Source: a virus. Taken from it: a DNA stretch of 44,988 nt. The notes under the pieces are model-generated. The model did not search any database and was not told where the DNA came from. It worked only from the letters and a program-made list of their open reading frames with translations. The stretch lies in IMG/VR virus record IMGVR_UViG_3300037193_001860, positions 1 to 44,988 of that record; one strand, written 5' to 3'. This document shows positions 13,955 through 21,380 of this stretch, one piece after another; within the stretch, counting starts at the first letter, position 1; the number at the start of each line of letters is the position of its first letter. Made by a program: the position numbers and the translations under genes.

Positions 13955-14155
13955 GTGGCCGTCCTGACCGCCGGCCGTCCGCGGGGTGTTCACCGTGCCC
14001 CGCGGCGCCCGGCCCACGAGCAACTCGCCGACTGGATGGACCGCCCCCACCCGTGGCTGCGTGAGCTCGGCGAGAACTTCGCGGTGAGCGCCGCGTGCTG
14101 GGCGCTGCCGGTCGCTATCGTCATCTGCGCCATCACGACGAGGGGAGCGGCCTGA
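13955..14155 (+). CDS. Small tail-anchored membrane protein, 66 aa
   Basis: GTG 13955, 3 bases after the preceding stop. Basic N-terminal half, C-terminal transmembrane helix about 45-62 (SAACWALPVAIVICAITT). TGATG junction with the next gene. Confidence 0.65.
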   Translation: MAVLTAGRPRGVHRAPRRPAHEQLADWMDRPHPWLRELGENFAVSAACWALPVAIVICAITTRGAA

Positions 14156-14421
14156 TGAGCGAGTCGGCAGCGTTGAACGAGATCGAGACGGTGGAGCTGC
14201 GCCGCGAGGTCGAGCGGCTGCGCGCCATGCTCGACGAGAAGATGGGGCAGCTCGTCCGCGTCACCGTCGAGCGGGACGAGGCGCGCCGCGAGCTCGCGCA
14301 GGTGCTGGAGAGCGAGCGCGGCGTGCGCCGGCTGGTGATCCTCGCGCAGCACAGCGACCGCCGCGTCCTGTCCGTGGAGGAGATCCGCGCCGCACTCGCC
14401 GGCGAGGAGGTCGCGCCGTGA
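14155..14421 (+). CDS. Coiled-coil protein, 88 aa
   Basis: Long coiled coil from residue 6 to 60 (ELRREVERLRAMLDEKMGQL, VERDEARRELAQVL) and a small C-terminal domain (RRVLSVEEIRAALAGEE). Coupled at both ends. Function unknown; probably an oligomerising adaptor. Confidence 0.7.
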   Translation: MSESAALNEIETVELRREVERLRAMLDEKMGQLVRVTVERDEARRELAQVLESERGVRRLVILAQHSDRRVLSVEEIRAALAGEEVAP

Positions 14422-14588
14422 AGCACGTGGATTGGCCAGCCCGGTTCCGTGCCGCCGCCGAGGTGGTCGGCTTCGAGAGTGAGCGCGCCTACGCCGACCT
14501 CCTGCACGTCGCGTACTTCCTGGAGAACGCGCGCCGGGACACCGTCGAGGCCGTCGAGCGGGCACTGCTCGGGGAGGTCGAGCCGTGA
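14418..14588 (+). CDS. Small paralogous protein A, 56 aa
   Basis: GTGA-coupled. WPARFRAAAEVV at the N-terminus and VEAVERALLGE at the C-terminus match the next gene (STRFRAAADVA and VDEVERALLGE), so the two are tandem duplicates separated by only the GTGA overlap. Function unknown. Confidence 0.7.
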   Translation: MKHVDWPARFRAAAEVVGFESERAYADLLHVAYFLENARRDTVEAVERALLGEVEP

Positions 14589-14788
14589 GCACCGTGGAGC
14601 GCAAGGGCGACCTGTCCACCCGGTTCCGCGCCGCCGCCGACGTGGCCGAGAGGACGAGGTGGGGCGTGCTCGCCGGTGCGCTGGACACTGCGGCGGCACA
14701 GCTCGACCGCCTGCCCTCGGACGTGGTCGACGAGGTCGAGCGGGCACTACTCGGAGAGGGATCGTCAGGGAAGGAGCCTGCGCCGTGA
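14585..14788 (+). CDS. Small paralogous protein B, 67 aa
   Basis: Duplicate of the preceding gene: TRFRAAADVAERTRWGVLAG, middle part diverged, VDEVERALLGEGSSG at the end. GTGA coupling on both sides. Function unknown. Confidence 0.7.
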   Translation: MSTVERKGDLSTRFRAAADVAERTRWGVLAGALDTAAAQLDRLPSDVVDEVERALLGEGSSGKEPAP

Positions 14789-15102
14789 CCGAGCTGGTGA
14801 GGAGCAAGGTGCGCGACCTGTTCGGGGAGCGCGGCCTGGTCATGCTGGGCGCCGTCGCCTACATCGTCGCCGCGGTCGGCCTGGCCGTCTCGGTCGGTGA
14901 GGCGCTCGGCGCGCCGCTGGGGTGGCTGGTAGCCCTCCTGGCCGCGGCGATCCCGCTCATGCTGCGGCAGGTGTGGAAGATGCAGGCCGCGCAGCTCGGC
15001 GCCGTACGCCGGGTGGATCAGGCCATGAACGGCCGAGCGCCTGCCGGGCCTGCGCCGGAGCCGCTCGGCACGGTGCCGCCGCCCGTGCCCCCCGCGTACT
15101 GA
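14785..15102 (+). CDS. Two-TM membrane protein with Pro-rich tail, 105 aa
   Basis: Transmembrane helices at about 18-36 (LVMLGAVAYIVAAVGLAVSV) and 44-60 (LGWLVALLAAAIPLML), then a cytoplasmic or external tail rich in Pro (PAGPAPEPLGTVPPPVPP). Holin-like topology, but it is far from the endolysin gene, so the role is open. Last gene before the hairpin at 15123-15162. Confidence 0.65.
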   Translation: MTELVRSKVRDLFGERGLVMLGAVAYIVAAVGLAVSVGEALGAPLGWLVALLAAAIPLMLRQVWKMQAAQLGAVRRVDQAMNGRAPAGPAPEPLGTVPPPVPPAY

Positions 15103-15122
15103 CCTTCTCGTTTCGCCTCGCG

Positions 15123-15162
15123 CTCCTGACGTACTGAGCTACTGATCCACGTACGTCAGGAG
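15123..15162. other. 12-bp perfect inverted repeat before the first terminase pair
   Basis: CTCCTGACGTAC (15123-15134) pairs perfectly with GTACGTCAGGAG (15151-15162), loop 16 nt containing TACTGATCC of the dispersed repeat family. It separates the small-gene operon from the terminase pair and could be a terminator, an operator, or a recognition site for the small-terminase-like protein encoded 65 bp downstream. Confidence 0.55.
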
Positions 15163-15226
15163 TGCTATCGGCATCTTCTCAGAACGTCTCGTAACCCTCG
15201 ATCACCCTGCGTGAAAGGAGCAGCTC

Positions 15227-15727
15227 GTGGCGCGCCCGGGGCCCGACCCGAACCACCAGATCCGGGCGTTCGAGCTGCTCTCGCAGGGCCGGTCGCTCGC
15301 CGAGGCTCGCGAGATCTTGCGCCGTGAGGGCATCGAGGTCGGCGGCCTGGAGACGGTGCGGCGGTGGGCGCGGGTCGGCGCCCGCGCGGCGTCGTGGTTG
15401 CAGGAGAACAACGAGGCCGCCGAGGAGAACACGACGCACGAGTTCATCCGGCAGAAGTACGCGCACTTCCTCGACAACCTCATCGCCCGTGGCTTCGACG
15501 AGCTGGACAAGGGCGACGGGCTCTACAAGGACATCGCGCCGCTCATGGCCCGGTTCGCGCGTGAGCAGACGCTGGCGCTCGGTGGCTACGCTGCGGCGAA
15601 GGTCGACGTGACCGGCATCGGATCGGCTGCCGAGCTCGACCCCGCTACGCGCGCTGTCGTGGAGGCCATGCAGGCCAAGGCGGCGGCGCGTGATCAGGAG
15701 ATCCTGAACTCAGGAGGTACGGAATGA
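15227..15727 (+). CDS. Small terminase-like DNA-binding protein (packaging module A)
   Basis: 166 residues from GTG 15227 with AAAGGAG upstream. The N-terminal 50 residues form an HTH (AFELLSQGRSLAEAREILRR, then GGLETVRRWARVGARA), followed by long helices (EENTTHEFIRQKYAHFLDNL, a likely coiled-coil oligomerisation region) and a C-terminal tail (ELDPATRAVVEAMQAKAAAR). HTH plus central helical oligomerisation region is the layout of many TerS proteins, and a full TerL gene follows 400 bp downstream. A plain regulator cannot be excluded. Confidence 0.6.
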   Translation: MARPGPDPNHQIRAFELLSQGRSLAEAREILRREGIEVGGLETVRRWARVGARAASWLQENNEAAEENTTHEFIRQKYAHFLDNLIARGFDELDKGDGLYKDIAPLMARFAREQTLALGGYAAAKVDVTGIGSAAELDPATRAVVEAMQAKAAARDQEILNSGGTE

Positions 15728-15945
15728 AGTCGCTCCCCGCCCTGTTCCTCGCCGGCGTGCTCGCGCTCGGCGGCTGGATGCTGCTGCGCCTGTCCGGCCG
15801 CGTCGAGCGCCTGGAGGCCGTGCACGGTCGTGGCTGGTCGGTGCAGTCGCCGCCGATCGCGTGGGAGGACCCCGCCTGGTACGCATCCGACGACTTCGAC
15901 AAGGCGCTCGCGCGGTGGGCGCACGAGATGGGGGACGCGGCATGA
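15724..15945 (+). CDS. Small membrane-anchored protein, 73 aa
   Basis: ATGA-coupled; TCAGGAGGTACGGA precedes the ATG. N-terminal transmembrane or signal-anchor helix (LPALFLAGVLALGGWMLLRL, 4-23) and an outside/inside domain with ...DPAWYASDDFDKALARWAHE. Lies between the two terminase-type genes; function unknown. Confidence 0.7.
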   Translation: MKSLPALFLAGVLALGGWMLLRLSGRVERLEAVHGRGWSVQSPPIAWEDPAWYASDDFDKALARWAHEMGDAA

Positions 15946-16130
15946 AGTTCGGCCGCTGGTACTTGGACTTCAGGCGCTATCGGAGGTCTCGCTACTGGAC
16001 GAGCGGGTTCAGGTCCGGTGGGCGCGCGACGCCGGGGCCGTGGTGGCAGCTCGCCGTCCGCGGCGTCGGCGAGCTCACCCTGTCGCGCGATCGGACACTG
16101 TTCGGTTGGGATGACGAGGCGAATCGATGA
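15942..16130 (+). CDS. Small Arg/Trp-rich protein, 62 aa
   Basis: ATGA-coupled at both ends. Begins MKFGRWYLDFRRYRRSRYWT, resembling the WRYW-rich protein at 7744-7923 in style. Function unknown. Confidence 0.65.
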   Translation: MKFGRWYLDFRRYRRSRYWTSGFRSGGRATPGPWWQLAVRGVGELTLSRDRTLFGWDDEANR

Positions 16131-17662
16131 CCGTCGGCGAGCAGCGGCGGACCGTGCGGCCGCCCGCGTTCCCGCCCGGCGTGGACGGGCACGCGCTCCT
16201 GGAGCCGTGCTACCACTCGGCGTGGCTCCTGCCCGGCCGCGGCCCCGGGGACCGGGGCGGCTCGGACTACCGGCGCGCCATCACCCGGCACGATCCGCTG
16301 CTGTTCGCCGTCACCTACCTGGGCCGCGCACTGCGCGACCAGGACACCGGCCAGATGAGCTTCTCGGACTTCCACCTGGACGCGTTCGAGCTGGCGAAGG
16401 GCTGGCGCTACCGGGAGCCGCAGCGGTCGGCGTGGGTGGCACCTCGCCGCGCCGGGAAGTCGATGCTGTGGTTCCGCGCGAACCCGCTGTGGGCGCTGGC
16501 GCACGGCTGGCGGCGGTTCTTCCTGGCGTTCGCGTACACCGAGGCGCAGGCGAAGGCGCACCTCGGGAACCTGCTCGACGTGCTCTGGCGGCGTGATGCG
16601 CCCGACCACACCGGGCACCGCATGTCCGACCTGCTGCTGAGCGACTTCCCCGAGCTCGCCCCGGTGCGCGGCGCAGGCGGACCGACGCGGACCGTGCTGG
16701 CCAGCGGGGCGACGATCGCCGCCTACGGCATGGGCGCCACACGGCTCGGCGAAATGTCGGGCACCGACCGGCCGGACCTCATCATCGGCGACGACCTCGA
16801 GCCGGGCGAGGCGGACTACGGGCCGAAGGTGAAGGCCAAGGCGGTGTCGCGGCTGCTCCAGAACGTGCTGCCGATGAACGACCGCGCCGCCGTGGTGCTC
16901 ACCGGGACGACCACGGCGCACGGCTCGATGATGCACGATGTCGTGCGGGCGGCGAAGGGCGACCAGCCGGCGCGGTGGCTCGCCGAGGAGCGGATCACGC
17001 CGCACTACTACCCGGCGATCCTGCACGAGGGCACGCCCGCAGCGCGGTCGCTGTGGGAGCAGCGCTGGCCGCTGGAGCAGCTGCTGCGCGACCGCAATAC
17101 GCGCTCGTTCGCGGTGAACATGCTCAACGACCCGCCGGCCGCGGGCGCGGGCCCGTACTGGACGCGCGAGAGCTTCATCTACGGCAACCCGCACGTCGCC
17201 CGCTGGGTGCTGTGGGTGGACCCGGCGCTGTCGACGCACGCGACCTCGGACCACACGGCAATGGTGGTCGCCGGTGCGCTGCCGACGGGCGCGGTGGCCT
17301 GGGTGGCGCACGCGGAGGCGGGCCACTACTCGCCCGCGAAGATCAAGGAGCGAATCCAGGTCATCCGCGACACCTTCCCCGGCCTGCTGGTGTGCGTGGA
17401 GGAGAACGCGACCGGCGAGGAGAACGCCCGGGTGCTCTACGGCCTCGCGCGGCATGACGAGACGCCGCGGGCCGAGGCGCGCAAGGAGCTGCGGATCCGG
17501 GCGGCGGCTGACCTGTACGACGCGGGCATGGTGCGCCACGTCCGGCCGCTGCGACAGCTGGAGGACGTGCTGGTGGAGTACCCGGCGGGGCCGCGCGACG
17601 ACCTGCCCGACGCGCTCGCCGGGGCGCTCGGCCGCGTGCTGCCCGGCCGCGTTCCCAGGTAG
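16127..17662 (+). CDS. Large terminase, copy A (early-region packaging module)
   Basis: 511 residues, within the normal TerL size. ATPase domain: Walker A VAPRRAGKS (about 104-112), Walker B DLIIGDD (217-223), and a coupling motif VVLTGTTT (256-262). Nuclease (RNase H-fold) domain: WVDPALS with D365, VEENATG with E425/E426, and DDLPDALAGAL near 496-506 carrying the third acidic site. All catalytic positions appear intact, so it should be active. It lies in the early rightward operon behind a TerS-like gene, 22 kb away from the second TerL at 38255, to which it shows no obvious similarity outside the motifs. Confidence 0.85.
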   Translation: MTVGEQRRTVRPPAFPPGVDGHALLEPCYHSAWLLPGRGPGDRGGSDYRRAITRHDPLLFAVTYLGRALRDQDTGQMSFSDFHLDAFELAKGWRYREPQRSAWVAPRRAGKSMLWFRANPLWALAHGWRRFFLAFAYTEAQAKAHLGNLLDVLWRRDAPDHTGHRMSDLLLSDFPELAPVRGAGGPTRTVLASGATIAAYGMGATRLGEMSGTDRPDLIIGDDLEPGEADYGPKVKAKAVSRLLQNVLPMNDRAAVVLTGTTTAHGSMMHDVVRAAKGDQPARWLAEERITPHYYPAILHEGTPAARSLWEQRWPLEQLLRDRNTRSFAVNMLNDPPAAGAGPYWTRESFIYGNPHVARWVLWVDPALSTHATSDHTAMVVAGALPTGAVAWVAHAEAGHYSPAKIKERIQVIRDTFPGLLVCVEENATGEENARVLYGLARHDETPRAEARKELRIRAAADLYDAGMVRHVRPLRQLEDVLVEYPAGPRDDLPDALAGALGRVLPGRVPR

Positions 17663-17665
17663 GTC

Positions 17666-17695
17666 TTCCGTAGTGCGTAGCCTACGTGCTACCTT
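17666..17695 (+). promoter_or_regulatory. Palindromic leaderless promoter-operator, copy 3
   Basis: -35 TTCCGT (17666-17671), 18 bp, -10 TACCTT (17690-17695), ATG at 17703 seven bases later. Palindrome GTAGTGCGTAG-C-CTACGTGCTAC at 17670-17692, one mismatch between arms. Starts 3 bases after the terminase stop codon. Confidence 0.75.
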
Positions 17696-17702
17696 CTCCG
17701 GC

Positions 17703-17960
17703 ATGGAGAACACCGGCACCCACCTCGCCTACGTCCTCACCGCCGTGGGCGTGGCTGCTGACGTCGACAACGGCCCCAAGGTCACCGTGACGGAACTTCC
17801 CGAGAACGGCTCGGCCACCGTCGTCGACGTCTACCGACTGGGCGCGTACGCAGCGCTGGGGGACGGGCGCCTGCGCCTGGCCGCCGAGGGGTGGCGCGTG
17901 CTCGGAGACGACGAAGAGCTGTCGACCGGGCACTACCTGCTGCACGTCGAGAAGATCTGA
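17703..17960 (+). CDS. Hypothetical protein from a leaderless mRNA, 85 aa
   Basis: Start fixed by the promoter just upstream. Beta-rich pattern (GPKVTVTELPENGSATVVDV, LRLAAEGWRVL). No family recognised. As it is driven directly by a repressor-controlled promoter, it may act at lysis-lysogeny switching or early takeover. Confidence 0.7.
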   Translation: MENTGTHLAYVLTAVGVAADVDNGPKVTVTELPENGSATVVDVYRLGAYAALGDGRLRLAAEGWRVLGDDEELSTGHYLLHVEKI

Positions 17961-17970
17961 GGGAGCGGAC

Positions 17971-18132
17971 ATGAACGACAGGCAGAAGGCGGACATGCAG
18001 CGCTGGGAGCGCGCCGAGACTGACGGCACGATCACGCCGCAGCAGGCGAAGCTCCTGGCCCACTGGCGCAAGATGGAGAAGATGGAGAAGGCCACCGACG
18101 AGCGCGAGCGGGCCTGGCGCGAGCAGGAGTGA
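17971..18132 (+). CDS. Small charged helical protein, 53 aa
   Basis: ATG 17971 with GAGGGAGC ribosome site. MNDRQKADMQRWERAETDGT, then a helical, Lys/Glu-rich tail (KMEKMEKATDERERAWREQE). Last plus-strand gene before the convergent terminator. Confidence 0.65.
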   Translation: MNDRQKADMQRWERAETDGTITPQQAKLLAHWRKMEKMEKATDERERAWREQE

Positions 18133-18179
18133 CCTCGCTACCCTCGAACTCGCCGTGTGACCGCACGGTGGCGGATGTT

Positions 18180-18206
18180 CGGCCCCCCACCCCCGGTGGG
18201 GGGCCG
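18180..18206. terminator. Bidirectional terminator between convergent operons
   Basis: CGGCCCCCCACC (18180-18191) pairs perfectly with GGTGGGGGGCCG (18195-18206) around a CCC loop. It separates the rightward early operon (stop 18132) from the leftward parA operon (stop 18215), so it can serve both. Confidence 0.8.
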
Positions 18207-18214
18207 TTCCGCAT

Positions 18215-18520
18215 CTACTTCCCCTCGAACCGCTTGCGCAGCGCCTCTCTGATCATCTGCTGCGTCCGCACGTCGGTCAGGAGCAGGCCGACGAGCTCGT
18301 CGAGCACGTACTGACCGGGTACGCGTGGCACGCCGAGCTGGACGGACTCCTCGTCGCACCAGGTGTTGAGCGCGTGGTGGCGAGCGACAGCGAGGTCCAA
18401 GGTGCGGCGGATTGGCTTAGTACGCGCGGTCGGCCGGGTGGCCGGCGCAGGGCGCTCGGGCGGCTGGAACGAAGGCGCGGACAGGCGGGCGGCGAGGTCT
18501 TCCCTCTTGCTGGGGCTCAT
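18215..18520 (-). CDS. Small ParB-like / ribbon-helix-helix partner of ParA
   Basis: 101 residues, ATGA-coupled to parA. The N-terminal 45 residues are disordered and Pro/Arg-rich; the segment KPIRRTLDLAVARHHALNTW starts with a short strand followed by helices, as in ribbon-helix-helix centromere-binding proteins, and the rest (VPGQYVLDELVGLLLTD, MIREALRKRFEGK) is helical. Small RHH proteins after parA are the usual partition adaptors in actinomycete plasmids and ParA-carrying mycobacteriophages. No parS array was proven; the dispersed palindromes are one candidate target. Confidence 0.65.
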   Translation of the reverse strand: MSPSKREDLAARLSAPSFQPPERPAPATRPTARTKPIRRTLDLAVARHHALNTWCDEESVQLGVPRVPGQYVLDELVGLLLTDVRTQQMIREALRKRFEGK

Positions 18521-19137
18521 GCGCTCGCCCCTGTCAGCAGTTCCTCGACGGCGTCGGAGTAGTCGGCGACGTGCTGGCGGCGCAACGGCACGCCCCACGC
18601 CTGTCGGTAGGCCTCGCGGTCGGGGACGATCGGGCGCAGCACTCGCCAGCCGTCGGCTTCGAGGGCGCTGCGGTACACCTCGCCGGACGCCGCGCTGCGC
18701 TTCACCTTCACGAGCAGGACGGCGGTGTGGAACTCGCCGCCGACGCTGGCCTCCTCGAGCAGCTCGTGGACGGGCGTCATGCGCTCGTGCTCGATGGTGG
18801 AGGGGGTGAGCGGCACGATGACGTGGGTCGCCGCGCGGGCCGCGGACTCGACGATGGCCTTGCGGTCGTCGGTGGGCGGGGTGTCGATGACGGTGACGTT
18901 CCAGCGGTCGCCGACGATGCCGGGCAGCTCGCGGTGAATCTTCCCCGACGGCAGGGCGATGACCGGCCAGGGGAAGCCGGCCTGCTCGCTCCAGCGCAGG
19001 AGCGAGCCTTGCGGGTCGGCGTCCACGGCGAGCACGCGGGCGCCGAGCTCGTGTAGCGCCTGGGCGACGTGAGCGGTGGTCGTGGTCTTCCCGGTGCCAC
19101 CCTTCAGGTTGAGCACCGCGATGCGTGTGGTGGGCAC
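18517..19137 (-). CDS. parA: ParA-family partition ATPase
   Basis: 206 residues from GTG 19135-19137. Deviant Walker A KGGTGKTT (12-19 with the signature Lys), VDADPQGSLLRWS (Walker A' region), VTVIDTPPTDD (Walker B), and VPLTPSTIEHERM, all standard for small plasmid ParA proteins. The -10-like TAGCGT at 19146-19151 (minus) lies 8 bases before the start. With the downstream small DNA-binding protein it makes a partition cassette, which implies stable low-copy plasmid maintenance in lysogens. No integrase gene was found in the genome, which fits. Confidence 0.9.
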   Translation of the reverse strand: MPTTRIAVLNLKGGTGKTTTTAHVAQALHELGARVLAVDADPQGSLLRWSEQAGFPWPVIALPSGKIHRELPGIVGDRWNVTVIDTPPTDDRKAIVESAARAATHVIVPLTPSTIEHERMTPVHELLEEASVGGEFHTAVLLVKVKRSAASGEVYRSALEADGWRVLRPIVPDREAYRQAWGVPLRRQHVADYSDAVEELLTGASA

Positions 19138-19204
19138 GGCGCGCGACGCTACCGGAGCTACGTACGTACTGCGACACGTAGGTACGGCGTGTCCGGATCG
19201 AGCG

Positions 19205-19234
19205 TTGCGTAGTACGTAGGCTACCTGCTACCAT
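19205..19234 (+). promoter_or_regulatory. Palindromic leaderless promoter-operator, copy 4
   Basis: -35 TTGCGT (19205-19210), 18 bp, -10 TACCAT (19229-19234), ATG at 19241. Palindrome GTAGTACGTAG-G-CTACCTGCTAC at 19209-19231. It lies 70 bp upstream of parA in the opposite direction, so a protein bound here could also influence partition. Confidence 0.75.
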
Positions 19235-19240
19235 CCAGGC

Positions 19241-19420
19241 ATGACGAACTCGCTCCCCAGCGCCACCGAGACCCGCTACACCTCGTGGGGCGCCGACTCT
19301 GACGCCCGGTGGAACCTCTTCCGCGCCACCGTGCTGAACGGCGCGACCGCCGACAAGGCCGCTGACGTCGCGGGCATCGAGCGCATCCCGGCCGCGCCGA
19401 AGGTCGAGCACGAGTGGTGA
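19241..19420 (+). CDS. Small protein from a leaderless mRNA, 59 aa
   Basis: MTNSLPSATETRYTSWGADS start; C-terminus KVEHEW. The first codons and promoter resemble those of the gene at 8521 (MTQTLPSALTT ... DEDEEW), including the shared 14-mer CGCTCCCCAGCGCC at 19251-19264, suggesting duplication of a promoter-plus-start cassette. The stop overlaps the GTG of the methyltransferase gene. Function unknown. Confidence 0.7.
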   Translation: MTNSLPSATETRYTSWGADSDARWNLFRATVLNGATADKAADVAGIERIPAAPKVEHEW

Positions 19421-20106
19421 GCAAGCCGATCCTGTTCGACATCTGCTGTGGCCTCGGCGGCGCGACAAAGGGCTACCAGCGCGCCGGGTTCTACGTGATC
19501 GGCGTGGACATCGCCCCGCACCCCGACTACTGCGGCGACGAGTTCGTGCAGTCCGACGGTCTGGCGTTCCTCGTGGCGAACGGACGTGACGCCGACGGCA
19601 TCCACACCTCGTGGCCCTGCCAGGCGTCGTCCTCGGCGACGAAGGGCAACCGCAAGCGCGAGGGCTGGACCGACGACCACATCGACCTCAACCCGGCGGG
19701 GCGCGCGCTGCTCGACGCGATCGGCCGCCCGTACGTGATGGAGAACGTCATGAGCTCGGTGCTGCGGCCGGACGTCGTGCTCTGCGGGCTGATGTTCGGG
19801 CTGCGCGTGTTCCGGCACCGCAAGCACGAGCTGGGCGGCTGGTCGATGCCGCAGCCCCCGATGCCGTCCCACCGGGGGCACCGGGTGTCCGGGTGGCGTC
19901 ACGGCGTCAAGTACGAGGGCGACATGCTCGCCGTCTACGGCAACGGCGGCGGCAAGGCCACCGTGGAGGAGTGCCGCGAGGGGCTCGGGATCGACTGGTC
20001 GTGGGACCGTGACCAGCTCGTGGAGGCCGTGCCGCCTGCGTACTACAAGTTCATCGGCCACCACCTGATGGCCGCGCTGCAGCAGGGAGAGGGGCTGGCG
20101 GCATGA
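19417..20106 (+). CDS. C5-cytosine DNA methyltransferase-like protein
   Basis: 229 residues from GTG 19417 (GTG 19414 possible). Motif I FDICCGLGGATKGYQRAGF, motif IV SWPCQASS with catalytic Cys68, motif VI MENV (108-111). The target-recognition part is short and motif X may be the VPPAYYKFIGHHLM segment near the end. Short Dcm-like proteins are frequent in actinophages and may protect the phage from host restriction; activity is likely but specificity unknown. Expressed from operator copy 4. Confidence 0.85.
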   Translation: MSKPILFDICCGLGGATKGYQRAGFYVIGVDIAPHPDYCGDEFVQSDGLAFLVANGRDADGIHTSWPCQASSSATKGNRKREGWTDDHIDLNPAGRALLDAIGRPYVMENVMSSVLRPDVVLCGLMFGLRVFRHRKHELGGWSMPQPPMPSHRGHRVSGWRHGVKYEGDMLAVYGNGGGKATVEECREGLGIDWSWDRDQLVEAVPPAYYKFIGHHLMAALQQGEGLAA

Positions 20107-20282
20107 CCGAGTGTGAACGCGAGTCGGTGACGCCGACCGAGGACGGGCGCCTCATCGTCGACTGTTCGATGCACGGTGAGGTCGGCTCCGTGGCTGGCGG
20201 CGGGCTGGACCGCGTCAGCGTCGGCGAGGGGGCGCGAGTCGACGCGCTCTGGGCGGCGCACGTGCGAGCGAGTCAGTCCTGA
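20103..20282 (+). CDS. Small protein, 59 aa
   Basis: ATGA-coupled to the methyltransferase gene. MTECERESVTPTEDGRLIVD then DCSMHGEVGSV; two Cys and one His may bind metal. Function unknown. Confidence 0.65.
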   Translation: MTECERESVTPTEDGRLIVDCSMHGEVGSVAGGGLDRVSVGEGARVDALWAAHVRASQS

Positions 20283-20333
20283 CGAGCTCCCAACTAAATG
20301 TCAGTTTCGTTGGCTCGACGAAAGGTAGAAGAC

Positions 20334-20543
20334 ATGACGCACACCTGCCCGGGTCCGGGCCCTGGCATCCGCTGCCCAGACGCGGCCGAGCTGGAGCGGC
20401 TACGGGACCGCGTGGCTGGCGCGCTGAACCTGCCGCCGGGGGCGTCCGATGACCGGCTCGTCGCGGCGGCGTTCAACGCCTACGGGGCTGCCCATCCGGA
20501 GGGACCGGGGTCCGACCTGCGCGCCGAGCCGGGTCGTACGTAG
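20334..20543 (+). CDS. Small Pro/Cys-containing protein, 69 aa
   Basis: ATG 20334 with AAAGGT upstream. Starts MTHTCPGPGPGIRCPDAAEL, followed by a helix and an Ala-rich domain (DDRLVAAAFNAYGAAHP). Preceded by an unusually AT-rich stretch (CTAAATGTCAGTTTCGTT, 20293-20310). Function unknown. Confidence 0.6.
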   Translation: MTHTCPGPGPGIRCPDAAELERLRDRVAGALNLPPGASDDRLVAAAFNAYGAAHPEGPGSDLRAEPGRT

Positions 20544-20581
20544 AGACCATGCTCAGCGCCATTTACCTCTGCGGAGGCGAC

Positions 20582-20758
20582 ATGACACCAGGGCCGCGCG
20601 GCACCGACTGCCCTGACCCGTTGCATGATCACCCGCTCCCGCGGGGGTACGTCGATGCAGCCGAGGAGGCGACACGGCGGCTGAACAAGCGCTGGGTGAA
20701 CAGGAAGTGTCCGCAATGCGGCCTGTACGGCTGGGTCCCCGGCACCGATGTCCGATAA
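20582..20758 (+). CDS. Small zinc-ribbon-like protein, 58 aa
   Basis: ATG 20582 chosen for the GCGGAGG ribosome site 5 bases upstream; an upstream ATG (20549) lacks one. RKCPQCGLYGW near the C-terminus is a half zinc ribbon. Function unknown. Confidence 0.6.
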   Translation: MTPGPRGTDCPDPLHDHPLPRGYVDAAEEATRRLNKRWVNRKCPQCGLYGWVPGTDVR

Positions 20759-20872
20759 CGCCTCTTATGTTCGACCGGCGCGAGCCGGTGTAGCACGACG
20801 CCCCGCAAGAGCGACTGATCCCCCGCGGGGTCTGACTCCCCTGCTCCCCACATGCCCCGAGGAGGGCTCTGC
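20759..20872. other. Promoter/leader region of the surface-protein gene
   Basis: Contains ACCGGC-GCGA-GCCGGT (hairpin, about 20776-20791) and a CCCCGC/GCGGGG pair further on. It may be a separate promoter region for the gene at 20873, as expected for a gene expressed in the lysogen, but no clear -35/-10 pair was found. Confidence 0.4.
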
Positions 20873-21370
20873 ATGTCCCAGCACGCTCACTACAACCCGT
20901 ACGCCGGCCAGCCTGTCGCCCCGCCGCGCAAGCCTCGCCGCTGGCCATGGGTCCTCGGCATCGTCGTGGCGTTCATCGTCGGCACCGGCGTGGGCGGTGC
21001 GAACAGCTCCAGGCCGGCGAGCACCACGGCGCAGACCTCGCCGCCTGTCGCGACGGGCAGTGCTCCCGCTGCGCAGGCACCCGCCGCCGCACAGGCTCCT
21101 GCGACTGAGCAGGCGACGACACCGTCGGTGGGCACCATCCCGGTCGGCGAGTGGCTCGTGCCCAGCGAGGTCGCTCCCGGCCGCTACCGGTCCGCCGGGC
21201 CGGACGAGGGGTTCATCGAGTACTGCCAGGTCACGACGATGGACAAGAACGGCAAGGTGCTGGAGTGGAAGAACGCCGGACAGGCGGGCGCCCAGATCGT
21301 CGTGACGGTGTCGGAGAAGGCCGCCACGGTGAACAACTCGGGCTGCGGCACCTTCACCAAGGTCGACTGA
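20873..21370 (+). CDS. Membrane-anchored surface protein, possible lysogenic conversion/exclusion gene
   Basis: 165 residues. Short Pro/Arg-rich cytoplasmic start, transmembrane helix at about 25-45 (WPWVLGIVVAFIVGTGVGGA), Ala/Thr/Pro-rich linker (to ~85), then an extracellular domain: VGEWLVPSEVAPGRYRSAGP, a Cys near 115, and NNSGCGTFTKVD with a second Cys, so one disulfide. The domain resembles the host-type small exported proteins of actinomycetes with a PG(T/R)YRS motif. ATG 20873 has GAGGAGGG upstream. It is a stand-alone gene closed by a strong terminator, the pattern of a moron expressed from the prophage. Confidence 0.7.
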   Translation: MSQHAHYNPYAGQPVAPPRKPRRWPWVLGIVVAFIVGTGVGGANSSRPASTTAQTSPPVATGSAPAAQAPAAAQAPATEQATTPSVGTIPVGEWLVPSEVAPGRYRSAGPDEGFIEYCQVTTMDKNGKVLEWKNAGQAGAQIVVTVSEKAATVNNSGCGTFTKVD

Positions 21371-21380
21371 CTCCCGACGC

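Noticed and set aside
15992-17719. 575-codon minus-strand frame opposite terminase A
   Set aside because: Antisense shadow of a gene with all terminase motifs; no ribosome site.
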